Shown: positions 1 to 12,265, numbered from the stretch's first letter. The stretch: DNA of 64,000 nt from Calamus simplicifolius (GCA_900491605.1 UESW01004563.1:372001-436000); one strand, 5' to 3'. Program-made: numbers and translations. Notes: generated by a model from the letters alone, not told the origin.

Positions 1-262
1 TGTGCTGCCTGAGGGGCGACTCGACTGGGTACGGAGCTGTTAGGGACTTGAACCGACTCGGGGGCATCTCCAAGCCGGACCAAGTGGTGTCCCATTAGCC
101 GCGATGTCGGTGAGCTCCTTTTGAACCGCCTCGGGGTTTGTGTGCCGTCCGAGGGATGACTCGACCATGTACGGAGCTGTTAGGGACTTGAACCAACTCG
201 GAAACGTCTCTAAACCAGACCGAGTGGTGTCCCGTTAGCCGCGATGTCGGTGAGCTCCTTTG
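1..262 (-). repeat. About 140-bp tandem repeat of the E1 3' region
   Basis: Two copies of a unit of about 140 bp are visible; the block GCCGCGATGTCGGTGAGCTC recurs near 99 and 239. The reverse complement matches the tandem unit at 17762-18770 in E2, so this is the post-integrase array of the same family, continuing beyond the window. Confidence 0.75.
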
Positions 263-348
263 TGAGATCTGGTCCTTGGATGCAAGGGAGAGTAGGTTGT
301 GGCGTTGGAAGGGACCTCTTTTATTGCTTGTGTTCTGGGGATATATCA

Positions 349-3300
349 TTAATAATATCGGCAGAGATTATCTGTGTTCTAGGTACACGGAATGGGTTGT
401 TCGTCGAGCTCTTCCAGCCTGTATGCCCCCGGTGGAGTGTCTCGGCAATGCGATAAGGACCCTCCTAGTTGGGGGATAGTTTGTCCCCCTCTATGGGCTT
501 AGATACTTCAGCCTTTCTTAGAACCGATCTCCGTAATGAAAAACCTTGGGATAAACTTGGGCATTGTAGTATTTGGCTACCCGCTGATGGAAGGTCGCCA
601 TACGCAGCCTTGCCCGGTCGTGTGCCTCATCGATAAAGTCCAGGTTGGCTCGTATCAATGTGGAATTGTCTTCCTCGTCGAAGGACTCTACGCGCGGACT
701 AGGTAGTCCGATCTCAACAGGAATGACAGCTTTGGATCCAAAGACAGACTAAAGGGAGTCTCGCCATCGGGGCTCTGGGGGTCATGTGGTAAGCCCATAT
801 TACACTGGGGAGCTCCTCCACCCATCGACCCTTGGATCCATCCAACATGGTCCTGAGCCCCCTGAGAATGGTGCGGTTCATGACCTCGGCCTCCCCGTTG
901 GTCTGAGGGTGGCCGACAGAGGTGAATCGATGGCGAATACCCAGCTCGCTGCAGAAAGCCTTGAATGCTTCATTGTCGATATGACGACCGTTGTCCATGA
1001 TGAGAGTGTGAAGTAAGCCAAAGCGGCATATGATCGACTTCCAGAAGAAGGCTTTGACTTTACTCTTGGTGATCTTAGCCAGCGCCTCGATCTCAACCCA
1101 CTTGGTGAAGTAGTCGATGGCTTACTAGTAAGAATCTCCACTGTCCCAAGGCCGGAGGGAATGGTCCAAGGATGTCCATTCCCCACTGAGCGAAGGGCCA
1201 AGGGGCTGAGAGCAGGTTGAGCGGTGTAGACGGTTGATGCTGGATGTGTGCGCGGCGTTGGCAACCATCGCACTTCTGAACTAGTTTGGCAGCGTCCTCC
1301 CTCATGGTAAGCCAGAAGTATCCCTGCCGAAGGGCCTTCTGGGCCAGGGACCTGCCCCCCAGGTGATTTCCGTAGATGCCTTCATGGATTTCTCTAAGGA
1401 TGTAGTTAGCATCGGCAGGTCCTACACATCTGAGCAAGGGGTAAGAGAAGGACCTCCGGTATAGACGTCCGTCTAGGAGGACGAATTTGGAAGCCCTCCA
1501 CTTGAGCAGCTTGGCTTCATTGCGATCATCCAGGAGGGTGCCGTCAGTGAGCTAGAGGACGTAGGCATCCATCCATGTAGGCTCTTGGGTGAGCGGGAGG
1601 ACTTCCTCACCATCTTCTATGCTGGGCCTTTATAAGTACTCAATGTAGGTGTCTCATGCAATGCCGTCGGCGGAGGTAGCTAAACGGGAGAGGATGTCGG
1701 CCTTGGTGTTCTCACTCCGGAGAATGTAACTGATACTGAAATAAGCTAACGGGGAGACCAAGAGCCGAACCTTGCCCAGGTATTGAGTCATAGCAGGGTC
1801 ACGTGCTTCGTATTCTCCATTGATTTGCTCGGAATGAGTTGCGAGTCGGTGAAAGCTCTGAGATGCCTTACTCCCAACTCTTGGGTTAGCCTTAATCCTG
1901 CCAGTAAAGCTTCATACTCGGCCTGGTTGTTGGTGGCTTTGAATATAAACCGCAGGGCGCATTCTGCTCTCTCTCCACCTGGCCCGCGAGAATGAGGCCG
2001 GCGCCGCTTCCTTGAGAGTTTGATGCGCCATCCACATGGAGGATCCAGGTTTCTCCATCGTTGCTTGGCTCGGGCTCGGGCTCCATAGAAACCCCCCTGG
2101 TTTCCTCATCCGTCCAAGTGCACTCAACCAGGAAATCGGCTAGAACTTGGGACTTCAGAGCTGGTCGTGCTTGGAAGGAGAGGTCGAACTCCCCTAGCTT
2201 GATGGCCCACTTAGCGAGTCGGCCTGAGGTGTCCGGACGGGCCAGGATGGCTCGAAGAGGCTGGTCCGTCAGCACCACAATAGGATAGGCTTGAAAATAT
2301 GGGCGGAGACGTCGGGCAGAGACGATCAGGGCGCAGATGATCTTTTCTGTCTTGGAGTACCTAACCTCCACGTCGTGGAGCACCTTGCTCATGTAATAGA
2401 CTGGCCTCTGGGTTCTATCAGCATCGAGATGCACCAAGACTGAGCTAACAGCCTCCGAAGAAGCAGCTAGGTATAGGAAGAGACTTTCCCCGTCTCTTGG
2501 CTTGGACAGGAGCGGAGGAGAAGACAGAAACGCCTTCAGGCCATCGAAGGCTTTCTGGCAGTCGTCCGTCCACTCGAAGCTGTTTACCTTCTGCAGGGCC
2601 TTGAAGAAGGGCAAGCACCTCTCGACCATTTGGAGAGGAAACAACTTAGAGCCGCCACCCTCCCCGTTAGCTGCTGTACCTCCTTCTTGCTGGATGGTGG
2701 CCTCATGTCGAGGATGGCGCTGATCTTCTCTGGGTTCATCTCGATCCCTCGCTGAGTCACCATAAAGCCCAGGAACTTGCCTGCCGTGACTCCGAAGGCA
2801 CATTTCTTGGGGTTCAGCTTGACCTGGAAGCGACGGAGGTTGCTGAAAGTTTCCTCTAGATCGAAAACATGATCAGAAGCGCGAATGCTCTTGGTCAGCA
2901 TGTCATCCATGTAGACTTCCATGTTCCGACCTAGCTGATCCTGAAACACCCTATTCATCAATCTTTGGTAGGTCGCCTCCACGTTCTTGAGACCAAAAGG
3001 CATCACTTTATAGCAATAAATTTCTTTTCTGTCACAAAGGATGTGTGCTCTTCATCACTGGGGTCCATCCTTATCTGATTATATCCGGAGAAGGCATCCA
3101 TAAAGCTAAGGAGCTCGTGGCTGGAGGTGGAATCCACCAGCTGGTCAATCCTTGGCAGGGGGAAACTGTCTTTTAGACACGCCTTGTTGAGGTCGGTGAA
3201 GTCGATGCAGATTCTTCAGCTCCCGTTTGCCTTCCGTACCATGACCACATTGGCCAGCCAGCTAGGGTAATGGCTTCTCGGATGTGGCCAGCACTGAGTA

Positions 3301-4010
3301 ATTTGCTGATCTCCTCATTGATGGCCTTTTGCCGCTCGGGAGTGAAACTCCTCTCTTCTAGCGGATCGAACGGTGCTTCGGATCGATGTTAAGCTTATGG
3401 GTGATTACTTATAGAGGGATGCGAGCATGTCAGACGCTGACCAAGCAAAAACGTCTGAGTTGGCCCGCAAGAAGGTTAAGAGGCGATCGTGATCCTCCGG
3501 GGGGAGGAGTCCGCCGATGCGCACGGTCCTCGCCGGATTGTCCCCGAGGGGAAAGGCCAGGGCCGGCTCCCCTCTCCTGTCGGACTCCCTGGGGTCAGGG
3601 CTTCTGGGACCTGCTCGGCCTCCAAGGGGCTGACGCCGTATAATAGCAGGGCAGAACTGAGCCGATCTCACCTTTCATCTCCCCAACTACTCTGCTAGCA
3701 GGGAACTGCACTAGTAGGTGTCGGGTGGAGATAACCACATCCAATAAGTTTAAGCCTGGGTGCCTGAGAATGGCGTGTATGCCAAGGGGACCCGCACAAC
3801 CAAGAACTTCATGATCACTGTGCTCTGGCATGGTGGTGTCCCTGCTGTCACAGGCAAGGATATCTCACCCTCAACCCTTACCGAATCTCCGATGAATCTG
3901 ACCAAAGGGGTTGCCACAGGCTGAAGAGAGTCTAGAGACAATCCCATCCGAACAAAAGCGTCATAAGTAAGGATGTCAGCTGAGCTGCCACTATCAACCA
4001 ATATCCTTTT
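349..4010 (-). pseudogene. pol: pol remnant of E1: protease, RT, RNase H x2, integrase
   Basis: Protease: ILVDSGSSADI around 3970-4005. RT: the catalytic motif reads YMDDM at 2899-2913, where E2 and E3 have YVDD, followed by NPKKCAFG and GFMVTQRGIE. A gypsy-type RNase H-like segment lies around 2200-2650, then a second RNase H (ILHVDGASNSQGSGAGLIL) at about 1985-2050. Integrase: zinc-binding part with CDGCQ near 1255, core with DNGRHIDNEAF near 975 and NGEAEV near 890. The C-terminus ends ..NLCRYY with TAA at 349-351. Several frameshifts and stops break the frame. The product would be the replication polyprotein; this copy cannot make it intact. Confidence 0.8.
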
Positions 4011-4229
4011 ACAGGATGCTTGGCGATCGTCATGGAGACGACGATGCCTTCATTGTTTACATTCTCAAAATTCACCGGTCCCCTCGAGAACTACATTACC
4101 CGGCGCCTCTTCCCCTCTCAGTCGCTTAGATGCGGAAGCCGCTCCCCGGACACCATTCCAACTGTCCGCTCCGTGGGGGTGTTGTCGATAGCGGCTTGAG
4201 CAGGTGGGGCGGCTTGAGCAGGTGGGGTC

Positions 4230-4645
4230 CTATGAGTGCCGGCAGCGGTTGTGGCCCTTCTGGACATATTTGTCGAGGTAGCCCTGCTGGATGAGTTCCT
4301 CGATGGCCCGCTTTAGGCTGTAGCAGCTGTCGGTGTCGTTGTCGTAATCCTGATAGAATCGGCAGTAACGGCTCTTGTCGCGGGATAACCTTTCTTCATA
4401 GAAGGAGGGCGTTGGAGATAAGGCTCGCCCTTGATTTCCATCAGGATGTGGGATCAAGGGGCGATGAGAGGCGTGAGCTTGCTCTCGTCGGGGACGGGGC
4501 TTCGATGCCTGTTGTCGGGTCGGCGAGGCGAGTCAGGCCGCTGGTGGTGAGAGGGCCTGCTCGGCTCAGGGCGATCAGACATGTGGTTGGAGCTCCTTGA
4601 CGATTCTCGGTGGGTGAGGTCGGCCTTATCCGCGCAGATGTACTT
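4230..4645 (-). pseudogene. gag: Truncated gag of E1
   Basis: Only the C-terminal part of gag is present. The segment SRYCRFYQDYDNDTDSCYSL matches the E2 gag segment YCRFHRVYGHDTDSCYNL, a conserved CX(n)H..C-like signature of Tat gag proteins. Upstream the frame continues through a proline/arginine-rich stretch to about 4640, where it stops matching gag and becomes LTR tandem repeat. The N-terminal two thirds, the leader and the primer-binding site are missing. Confidence 0.7.
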
Positions 4646-5225
4646 GGAGATGCCTGGGCCAAGCGGGGCCGACCAGGGAAGGTCGGGGCCGACTCGGCCG
4701 ACTCGGAGATGCTGGAGCCGAGCGGGGCTGACCAGGAAAGGTCGGGAATGACTCAGCCGACTTGGAGATGCCGGAGCCGAGCAGGGCCGACCAGGGAAGG
4801 TCAGGGCCGACTTGAGATGCCGGGCCGAGCGGGGTCGACCAAGGAAGGTCGGGGCCGACTCGACCGACTTGGAGATGCCGGGGCCGAGCGGGGCCGACCA
4901 GGGAAGGTCGGGGCCGACTCGGCCGACTTGGAGATGCCGGGGCCGAGCGGGGCTGACCAGGGAAGGTCGGGGCCGACTCGGACGACTTGGAGATGCCGGG
5001 GCCGACCAGGGAAGGTCAGGGCCGACTCGGCTGACTTGGAGATGCCGGACCGAGCGGGGCCAGGGAAGGTTGGGGCCGACTCGGCCGACTTGGAGATGCC
5101 GGGGCCGAGCGGGGCCGACCAGGGAAGGTCGGTGCCGACTCGGCCGACTTGAAGATACTGGGGCGGGGCCGCCTTAGAATTTTGATTTTGCCATAATTGC
5201 CCTCATGGCTACGTCAGCCACATCA
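4641..5225 (-). repeat. 5' LTR remnant of E1 with about 60-bp GC-rich tandem repeats
   Basis: About eight degenerate units of roughly 60 bp (GACCAGGGAAGGTCGGGGCC on the plus strand) fill 4660-5165. On the minus strand they match the repeat unit inside the E2 LTRs (GACCTCTTCAGGTCGGCCCC). The outer end 5170-5225 matches the start of the E2 LTR. The TATA-containing 3' half of the LTR is absent. The open frames here are repeat artefacts. Confidence 0.75.
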
Positions 5226-5479
5226 AATCCAATTCCATTCCGAATCGAGTCATCTCTTAGGCATTTGCATATTTTCCTAAGGGTAGTATAGCAATAGTGC
5301 ATTAAAAGGAGAGTAGCATTCTTGGTTCGAATTTTTGGGTGAATTGTAGTGCTGTTTTCATCAAGATAATAGTCATACTGACCGTAAGCACCATTGTGGG
5401 ACGAAATTATCTTAAGGACATAGAGTATAACTCTAGCCTCAGACTTATCAATTAGGTAGCCATCATTTGCTACCCAACA
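5226..5479 (+). mobile_element. Tail of an older LTR, cut by E1
   Basis: Strong inverted similarity to 29070-29340, the tail of the solo LTR at 29070-30126: both carry ACCGTAAGCACCATTG, GAAATTATCTTAAGGA and TAGAGTATAACTCTAG in the same order. The fragment ends ..CCAACA at 5479, a plausible LTR end. Its left part must lie beyond E1, outside the window. Confidence 0.65.
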
Positions 5480-6454
5480 ATTATATCTGAAATTTCTTTT
5501 TGAGCTAGTAGGACATGATTCTTGTTCTAGTCAGGCAAAAATGCTGGTGGTGTAAAGGCTGACGTGCCCAAGTCTGCAAAGCCGGCACGACGCGCGAGCG
5601 AAAAGCTTTGCAGGATATTTCAAAAACTGGAAAGCTCTGCCAACAGGTGCACCCAAGGGATCGACCTTGAAAGATAAGGCTGCAGTGCGTGGTCATGAGA
5701 CCCCCAAGAATGGATCAAGGATAGTTTTCTGACTGATGAGGAAATAAAGAAATGTCATGAGTGGGCTAAGGAGGGAATTGAGCATGCCCATTTTACAGGG
5801 ACTGAGCAGAGAAAACTCTAGAGAGAAAGAATGAAGAACGTAAATGCTCCCCTCCTTGAGTTTTTCTTTCCATTATTCTCACTAACTCCATTTATCCTTT
5901 CTATGTTTTTTTTTCATTTACTTTATGTATAGTGCCAATTTTTTGTATTTCTTCATGTTGGTCCAACTCAGGTGTGAAAAGAAAGTGGATAAAGTAATGT
6001 CTGCACTTCGTGAATGGACTGACATGGGTTATAATTTTGGATTGCCAGTGGTGGTACGTGGTCCTATGCAAATGTTTTTGCTCTTTTCTTATGTTGAAGC
6101 AGAAAATATATGAATTTGTGCTTGTCATGCTCTCGGTAAGGAATTTCGTATATTTTATAATCAAATTCATATATCATATCAAGCAGCGAAAGATAAAATA
6201 AATATGAATTTAATTCTCAAAGCCCAAAATCTTTAGGGAATAAATTTAGTTAATAAGAAATTACACATGATTAAATAATAGATCATACATGTATTCTTTA
6301 TTGGAGATAAAGACTGATGAAGCTGGTAAACGATTTATCACTAGCCGTCCACGCGTCCGGCCTCTAACGATGACCCATACGGAGATCTTTGGATGATGTC
6401 TTTTCATGATTGGATGATGAGCTAGCGTCTCTTTTCTTCTTCAATTGATTTTCC

Positions 6455-6650
6455 AAATTAAGAGAAAGAACAATTTCTTGATCAATATCAAATCTTGATC
6501 AATCAAGAGAGAAAAAGATTTCTTGATAAAGATCAAATCTTGATCTATCAAAGAAAATAATTTTTTGATCAAGATCAAATCTTGATCAATAAAGAAAGGA
6601 AAGATTTCTTGATCAAAATCAAATCTTGATCAACCAAGAAGAGAGGGAAA
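6455..6650. repeat. Tandem array of about four 55-60 bp units
   Basis: The core TTTCTTGATCAAnATCAAATCTTGATCAA-like unit recurs near 6470, 6518, 6550 and 6605, separated by purine-rich AAGAGAGAAA spacers. The units are internally self-complementary (TTGATC/GATCAA). Confidence 0.7.
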
Positions 6651-8280
6651 GCCTTCCTTCAACCATCCAAGAAAGAGGGATGTGTGAGAGAGAGGAACTT
6701 TCAACCCATCCAACAGAGAGAGGGACATCTTAGAGAGAGAAAGGATGGTTTAGAAAGAAAAAGTGGTTGTTAGGCATACAAGAGAGAAAAAGGAAGAGTT
6801 AGGCGTCTCTTTCTAATGGGGCATCTCTCTCCTTTTATTCATGAAGAGAAGGTTACTCCTCTTATTCATGAAGAGGTTACTCTTTTTATTCATGATGATG
6901 CCAACATTATGAATGTTCCCTCCTCCATGACATGGAGATGGATCATGTCCATCATATGAGCATAGATCATATGAGCATAGATCCATTCACCAGACCATGA
7001 ATCAAATCATGCCATCATATGGATCCAATTAAATATCATATTATTAATCTAATCAAATTCTAATTAATCTAAGCCATCCATCATATGGATCAAGCCTAAT
7101 TAAGTATCCAATTAATGGATTTCATATGAACATCACATGTACAAAAGGTCTCTCCCTTGAACATAAAATTCTTTCCTTTATGATGAATCCTATTCATCAA
7201 TTTCATGTTTACTCATTAAGATTGTGTCAAACCCAATCCTAATTAATTGTTCTTCTAATCTAAATTAAGTTCAATTTAATTTTTATTTTAACTTCATCCA
7301 AAATTTTTTGAATACGTGTGACCCATTAGGTCCCTTAACATGTTGACAATAATCATGTCCCTTAATTGACCCTAGGGATGACTTGATCGACACCTTGTCC
7401 AAGTTAATTCTTTAACCAAATCAACTTCTTGATTAAATCAAAGAATCCATGATTATAGATCATGAGCGGCCTCTAGGAAAGCATCATGACCACCCAAGTA
7501 TTAAGGTTTTGTTGACGTGGTCATCAACACATGTCCATGAACGGTTACCGTACGATTCAATCCCTTCGTCACATATTTCAGATCAATCAGTGGTATGAAA
7601 TGTATCAACCATGTAATTGATCTTTATCTACTTGATCTCAAAAAAATTAACTCATATGAATTAGAACTTCAAAACCATTTCGAATTCTAACTCAACCTTG
7701 CAAGGATTTAACAGTCAATTTAATCCATCAAGTGGTCGTGGGATATAACCCTTTCTATCGAGAAAGACGAATCCTATCTTGATCAAACACCACCTTCATG
7801 TGCTTCAATCATACCCAATCGACACCATATTTTCCATCCGTGGCTAGAATGACATTTGCATATCGTCAAAGCATGACATTCCACATATGAGGTGCAATAA
7901 AGATCTCAAGTCAAAGGATCACTCGCACCATCGTCATTAGAGATCAACTATCGACACTATATAGAATATCCATATGGAATCTCTATGTGGGTCATCCAAT
8001 GCATTGTTACAATAACGAGCATCCACACACCTATCCAAGTATCTTCATACTTCAGCTTATGAAATTAGCTGCTTACCCTAAGGATGAAGATATGCAATGT
8101 GTGCTAGTCTCAACGATGTTCGACAGTGCCCAGTCATGTCTACGCATTGACTAGAAAAAATTAAAGAATCGAACCATAATGTGCAATTTTGGATCTCACA
8201 ATTTGCAATCTCTATTACAAATTTCATATGCACAGTTCACATTCTTTTGGACTTTATCTCACAAGTAAAATATATCTTAT

Positions 8281-8388
8281 ATATATAATTACATCTGAAT
8301 AGATAAAGAAATCAATAAATTTGATTTGCATTATATATATATAATTACATCTGAATAGATAAAGAAATCAATAAATTTGATTTGCATT
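8281..8388. repeat. 56-bp direct tandem duplication
   Basis: ATTACATCTGAATAGATAAA and its continuation to TTGATTTGCATT occurs twice, offset by 56 bases (ACATCTGAAT at 8291 and 8347). The two copies look identical, so the duplication is recent. Confidence 0.85.
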
Positions 8389-8400
8389 CATAAAGAAATG

Positions 8401-9387
8401 TGTACAAATTAGCATCTAAGCCGATTGGATCTAGGGCACACAATAACACTCTTCTTTTCATTCATCTGCATTTAACTTAAGGTGTAAATAGGGAATGGGC
8501 TAGAACCATTTTCATGTGTTAGGATTGAAAAAAAAATTGCATACTTCACAATTTTGACTACATAGACTGTAGAATGAGAATTTAACATAATTTTATGCAT
8601 TTCTCCTTATTTCTTTCCTTGACAATCAAAATATTTATGAATTTAACAAAGATTTTTTTTTTAATCTTTGAATAGGTCATTAAAATGTATATGTACAGCA
8701 TTATAACAAAACCTTTTCTTGCCACATATATGCATGTATTGAAGTCTCTGGTCAACAGCCATCCTCTGCATCAGAGATAATTATTCTACCATTTGATTTT
8801 CTTTTGTGTGGATGAGAAGCAGTCTTCCTCAATTTAAATTAATTTTCTTGCAAGGATTTGAACCATTCTTAGTTCTAGCTTAGTAGATTTTGGATTAGGA
8901 CTCACCTCCTTCCCCGTCACTTGGTGGTGTTGCAACACTTAAAAGAATGTGTTATGTACCATGATGGCAATCTGAAACTTTATAACTGAAAAGACACTTA
9001 CAATCATACAAGAGGGCATTCATAAACAAATTTGTACCTAACAATGGCAAAGGAGGGACATTCATAGACTTATGTTGATGCTGTACTTGTTTAGAGTTTT
9101 ATTGGTGCAGCATATAAACCGAAAAGGAAGATCAGCTATCTTTTTTCATCACATCTCAATTGACCTTCTACAAATAAACTCTGACACTTAGCGGATCTAG
9201 TAGTTCATCTTTCAACATTCAATGCCTGCTTGACTTTGGATTCTAATCTATTCATCTGTATTATAGAAGTTGTAATGAAGTAGGATTAGGAAGCCTAAAA
9301 CAAATAAGTCATGGTATTAGCTATTGATTTGCAAAGTATATCAAGTGTTGTCCTAGGACCAATTTCTTTTTTTCCTCAATATGTTCG
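8401..9387. other. Intron sequence, no gene seen
   Basis: AT-rich, with no long frame, no recognised motif and no obvious terminal repeats. Confidence 0.5.
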
Positions 9388-9805
9388 TGAGAGCCCGTGC
9401 CAGCATGTGTTTGGTCCCATATTGATTGGTTTAGGCATTTATATGGGTCAAAGAGTCTAAATAATATTTCTTGGCTTGCCTTTTTGGATGATTAGGTTAT
9501 TACAATTGGTAATAGAGTGGACCTAGCCATGACCTATGGATTAGGGGACACTATAGATAGGCTTTTTGAGGTTGACCAAGGGTGGATCCTAGTGTTTGTG
9601 GTTGTGAATGGATTTGGATCTAAACTTCTAGCTTGATAAGGATACCAAGGCTTGAATGGAAGGGGAGTATATGAAAGATAGTACTGGCATGTGTTAGTCT
9701 CACATCAGTTGTACATTAGATAGACTTTGGATACTTATATAGAACCAAGAAATTCAGATAATATCTTTCAGCTAGCCTTCTTAGGTGAAATCCTGAGTTG
9801 TTACA
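9388..9805 (+). mobile_element. TRIM (terminal-repeat retrotransposon in miniature)
   Basis: Two related direct repeats bound it: 9388-9504 (TGAGAGCCCG..GTTATTACA) and 9672-9805 (TGAAAGATAG..GTTGTTACA). They share GCATGTGTT, a TTAGGT block and the TTACA end. Directly after the first repeat is TTGGTAATAGAGTGG, close to the initiator-Met tRNA primer site TGGTATCAGAG. Before the second is the purine tract AATGGAAGGGGAG. No coding capacity. No clean target-site duplication is visible, and the repeats have diverged clearly, so it is old. Confidence 0.65.
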
Positions 9806-10875
9806 GTGTTAGTTGCTTAGGTTTTTGATTTAGAATTCCATATTTCTCAATATTTCTCATAATTTCTTTTGTTAAACACCAAACTACCAAAACTTGCAGA
9901 ATCCTTTGCATTACCTGAACAAGAGTTTCAAATATAGGTCAAGATTAGAAGCTTGTAGTTATCCTTATCTGATTGTCACATATTCAAATTCATAAATTCA
10001 TTACTGTTATTTTTCTCGAATGGGTAATGTTATCAGAGAAAATAATTCTAGTTGAGCTATCGTCTGTTATCTTGAATCAAGCTGATTGCAGAGTTTTTAG
10101 TTTGCCACTGTCTCTACTGATAATGATCAATCTTGTGCTGACAAGATGTATGATAACCCAGGAAAACTTTGAAATTTATTTCTAATGCATGATAGTTAGT
10201 GATGCAATTATAAACCTCTTACTGGTAAGGTGGCTAGATTAAATTGGACATGATCGTGACAATATCCATTTTAAAAGTTATAGTTTTAAGATCACAAGAA
10301 GATATTATGTGTCAATACTTTTGCCCTATCTTTTAGATACAGTGAATGTTATTATGTGTCAACACTTTTTCCCTTCCATTCAGATACAGTGAATGTTATT
10401 ATGTGTTGCCCATATTTCTGTTAAAATGTGTTTCCTTAGATCACCTAGTGCAAAGCCAATGTAGACTTTGTCAACCTTTTGAAGCAAATCTGCTCAAACA
10501 CTTACTAACTAGCTTTATGATATTTGTTTTGTGTCAAATTCTTTAACTAACATTACTGTTGCATTTCTATTTGCTAGAAGAGATTTGAAATTGAAGCCTA
10601 TAATTAACCATCCAGTTTTTTCCCAATTAGTTGGAGTAGCTTCTGAAATTATAAGTTTAGCTTTTAATTATTAATATTTTTTTGATGTTTTTAAATCATC
10701 ATTTGCTTGCTTAGGCATTTTGGAATGTCCCAATAGGATGAGATGTTGGTGTCAAATAATGGCTATCGCCTCATTTTGGTACTTCATATAAAGAGTCAAA
10801 ATAAACTACTGGATAAATGATAAATATGAAAGTGCTGTAAATTAGCAGTAAAGGTATACATACTTGTTTAACATA
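9806..10875. other. Intron sequence, no gene seen
   Basis: AT-rich. Short frames at 9973-10185 and 10346-10546 show no recognisable protein features. A short near-duplication (ATACAGTGAATGTTATTATG at 10337 and 10383) is the only structure noted. Confidence 0.5.
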
Positions 10876-10880
10876 CAATA

Positions 10881-12265
10881 TGATGTGGCTAATGATGTAA
10901 CTAATAAAGTCACAGGGGTAATCATGGCGAAATCAGCCGCGTGGCAAAAACACACCCCTTCATCCCCGGCGTCTTCGAATCAGTCGAGGCGGCCCCGACC
11001 TCTTCAGATCGGCCCCATCCGTCCCGACATCTCCAAGGTAGCCGAGGCCGCCCCGACCTCTTCAGGTCGGCCCCGTCCGCCCCAGCGTCTCCAAGATAGC
11101 CGAAGCGGCCCCGACCTCTTCAGGACGGCCCTGTCGGCCCCGGCGTCTCCGAATCAGCCGAGGCGGCCTCGACCTCTTCAGATCGACCCCGTCGGCCCCG
11201 GCGTCTTCGAATCAGCCGAGGCAGCCCCGACCTCTTCAAGTCGGCCTCGTTTGCTCCGGCGTCTACAAGGTAGCCGAGGCAGCCCTGACCTCTTCAGGAC
11301 GGTCCCATCGGCCCCAGCGTCTCCAAATCAGTTGAGGTGGCCCCGACCTCTTCAAGTCGGCTCCATCGGCCCCAGCATCTCTAAATCAGCCGAGGCGATC
11401 CCGACCTCTTCAGATCGGCCCCGTCCGCCCCAGTGTCGCCAAGGTAGTCGAGGCGACCCCGACCTCTTCAGGTTGGCCCCATCGGTCCCGGCGTCTCCGA
11501 ATCAGCCAAGGCAGCCCCGACCTCTTCAGGTTGGCCCCGTCTGCCTCGGCATCGCCAAGGTAGCCGAGGCGGCCCCGACCTCTTCAGGTCAGCCCCATCG
11601 GCCCCGGCATCTCCGAGTCAGCCGAGGCGGCCCCGACCTCTTCAGGATGGCCCCATCTACCCCGCATCTCCATATCAGCCGAGGCGGCCTCGACCTCCTC
11701 AGGTCGGCCCCATGTATGCCAGAACCACCAACCTTTTGACTAGTGCAGCCTGACGCAATCATGCCCGCCTACCGCAGAACCACGCTGTCGATGGGACCAG
11801 GCCCACCTACTAGCTGACTCTGCCGACTAATGGGACTTGGCCCACCAATCGCCGGCTTCCCTCTCCGATGGGACATGACCCACCAATCAGTCCTAAATTC
11901 ACGTAACCCCCAAGTATCCCGTGGACATCTCCCCCTCACGGAATGTCATGCGGCTAATCCCCATGCAGGTCCCAACTGCCTATAAAAGGATAAGTCTGCA
12001 AGAGATTTGGGAAAAAAAAAGATAAGTATCCTCTCATTCCATTATCTCAGGGGGACTCCATTTTTCGGAGCTTTCTCTGTCCTAAAGAGCTCTCTCGAGC
12101 TCTTCCTCAGCTATGACCTCGATCGCTGACTTCGGCATCGGAGGGTCCCCACCAGAGAACCCCTTCGGTCTCGGGACTTCTTGCAGGTTGTTCGACTGGG
12201 CGAGAATTTCTTCGGCGACCAGATTAATCTTCCCGGTGCTCAACACAGGTGATTGGGCGTCATCA
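10881..12265 (+). repeat. E2 5' LTR
   Basis: The middle part (about 10985-11720) is a tandem array of about 60-bp units built around GACCTCTTCAGGTCGGCCCC, in which GACC..GGTC is self-complementary. The downstream part is single copy with a TATA box at 11981. Length differs from the 3' LTR (1385 against 1300) mainly through repeat copy number. Confidence 0.9.
11981..11989 (+). promoter_or_regulatory. TATA box of the E2 5' LTR
   Basis: TATAAAAGG lies after AACTGCC, about 285 bases before the LTR end; this is the expected place for the genomic RNA promoter. The same element is at 23797-23805 in the 3' LTR. Confidence 0.7.

Larger units (their letters stand above)
1..5225 (-). mobile_element. 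Partial Ty3/gypsy Tat-type retrotransposon (E1)
   Basis: Reads right to left. The 5' LTR begins at 5225 with TGATGTGGCT, the same first ten bases as the LTR of E2 at 10881. Leftward come an LTR remnant, a truncated gag, protease, reverse transcriptase, two RNase H domains, integrase (ending at 349) and the first copies of the 3' tandem repeat. The 3' LTR lies outside the window, so no target-site duplication can be checked. Order protease-RT-RNaseH-integrase is gypsy type; the second RNase H and long 3' region are Tat type. It interrupts an older LTR whose tail is 5226-5479. All frames are broken, so the copy is defective. Confidence 0.85.
6054..8400. repeat. AT-rich repeat block in the host intron, probably a non-autonomous element
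   Basis: No reading frame of note. It contains CATATGATCC-type motifs repeated many times, a four-copy tandem array and a 56-bp duplication (listed separately). The texture resembles non-autonomous plant retroelements read on the minus strand, but I found no terminal repeats or target-site duplication, so the class is undecided. Confidence 0.35.

Noticed and set aside
4610..5177. Two overlapping plus-strand frames of 121-180 codons
   Set aside because: They read through the E1 LTR tandem repeat on the wrong strand; composition and periodicity explain them.
10864..11739. 291-codon plus-strand frame rich in TSSGRPRPP
   Set aside because: It is the translation of the GC-rich tandem array in the E2 5' LTR; related frames occur in the 3' LTR and the unit length keeps frame open by chance.
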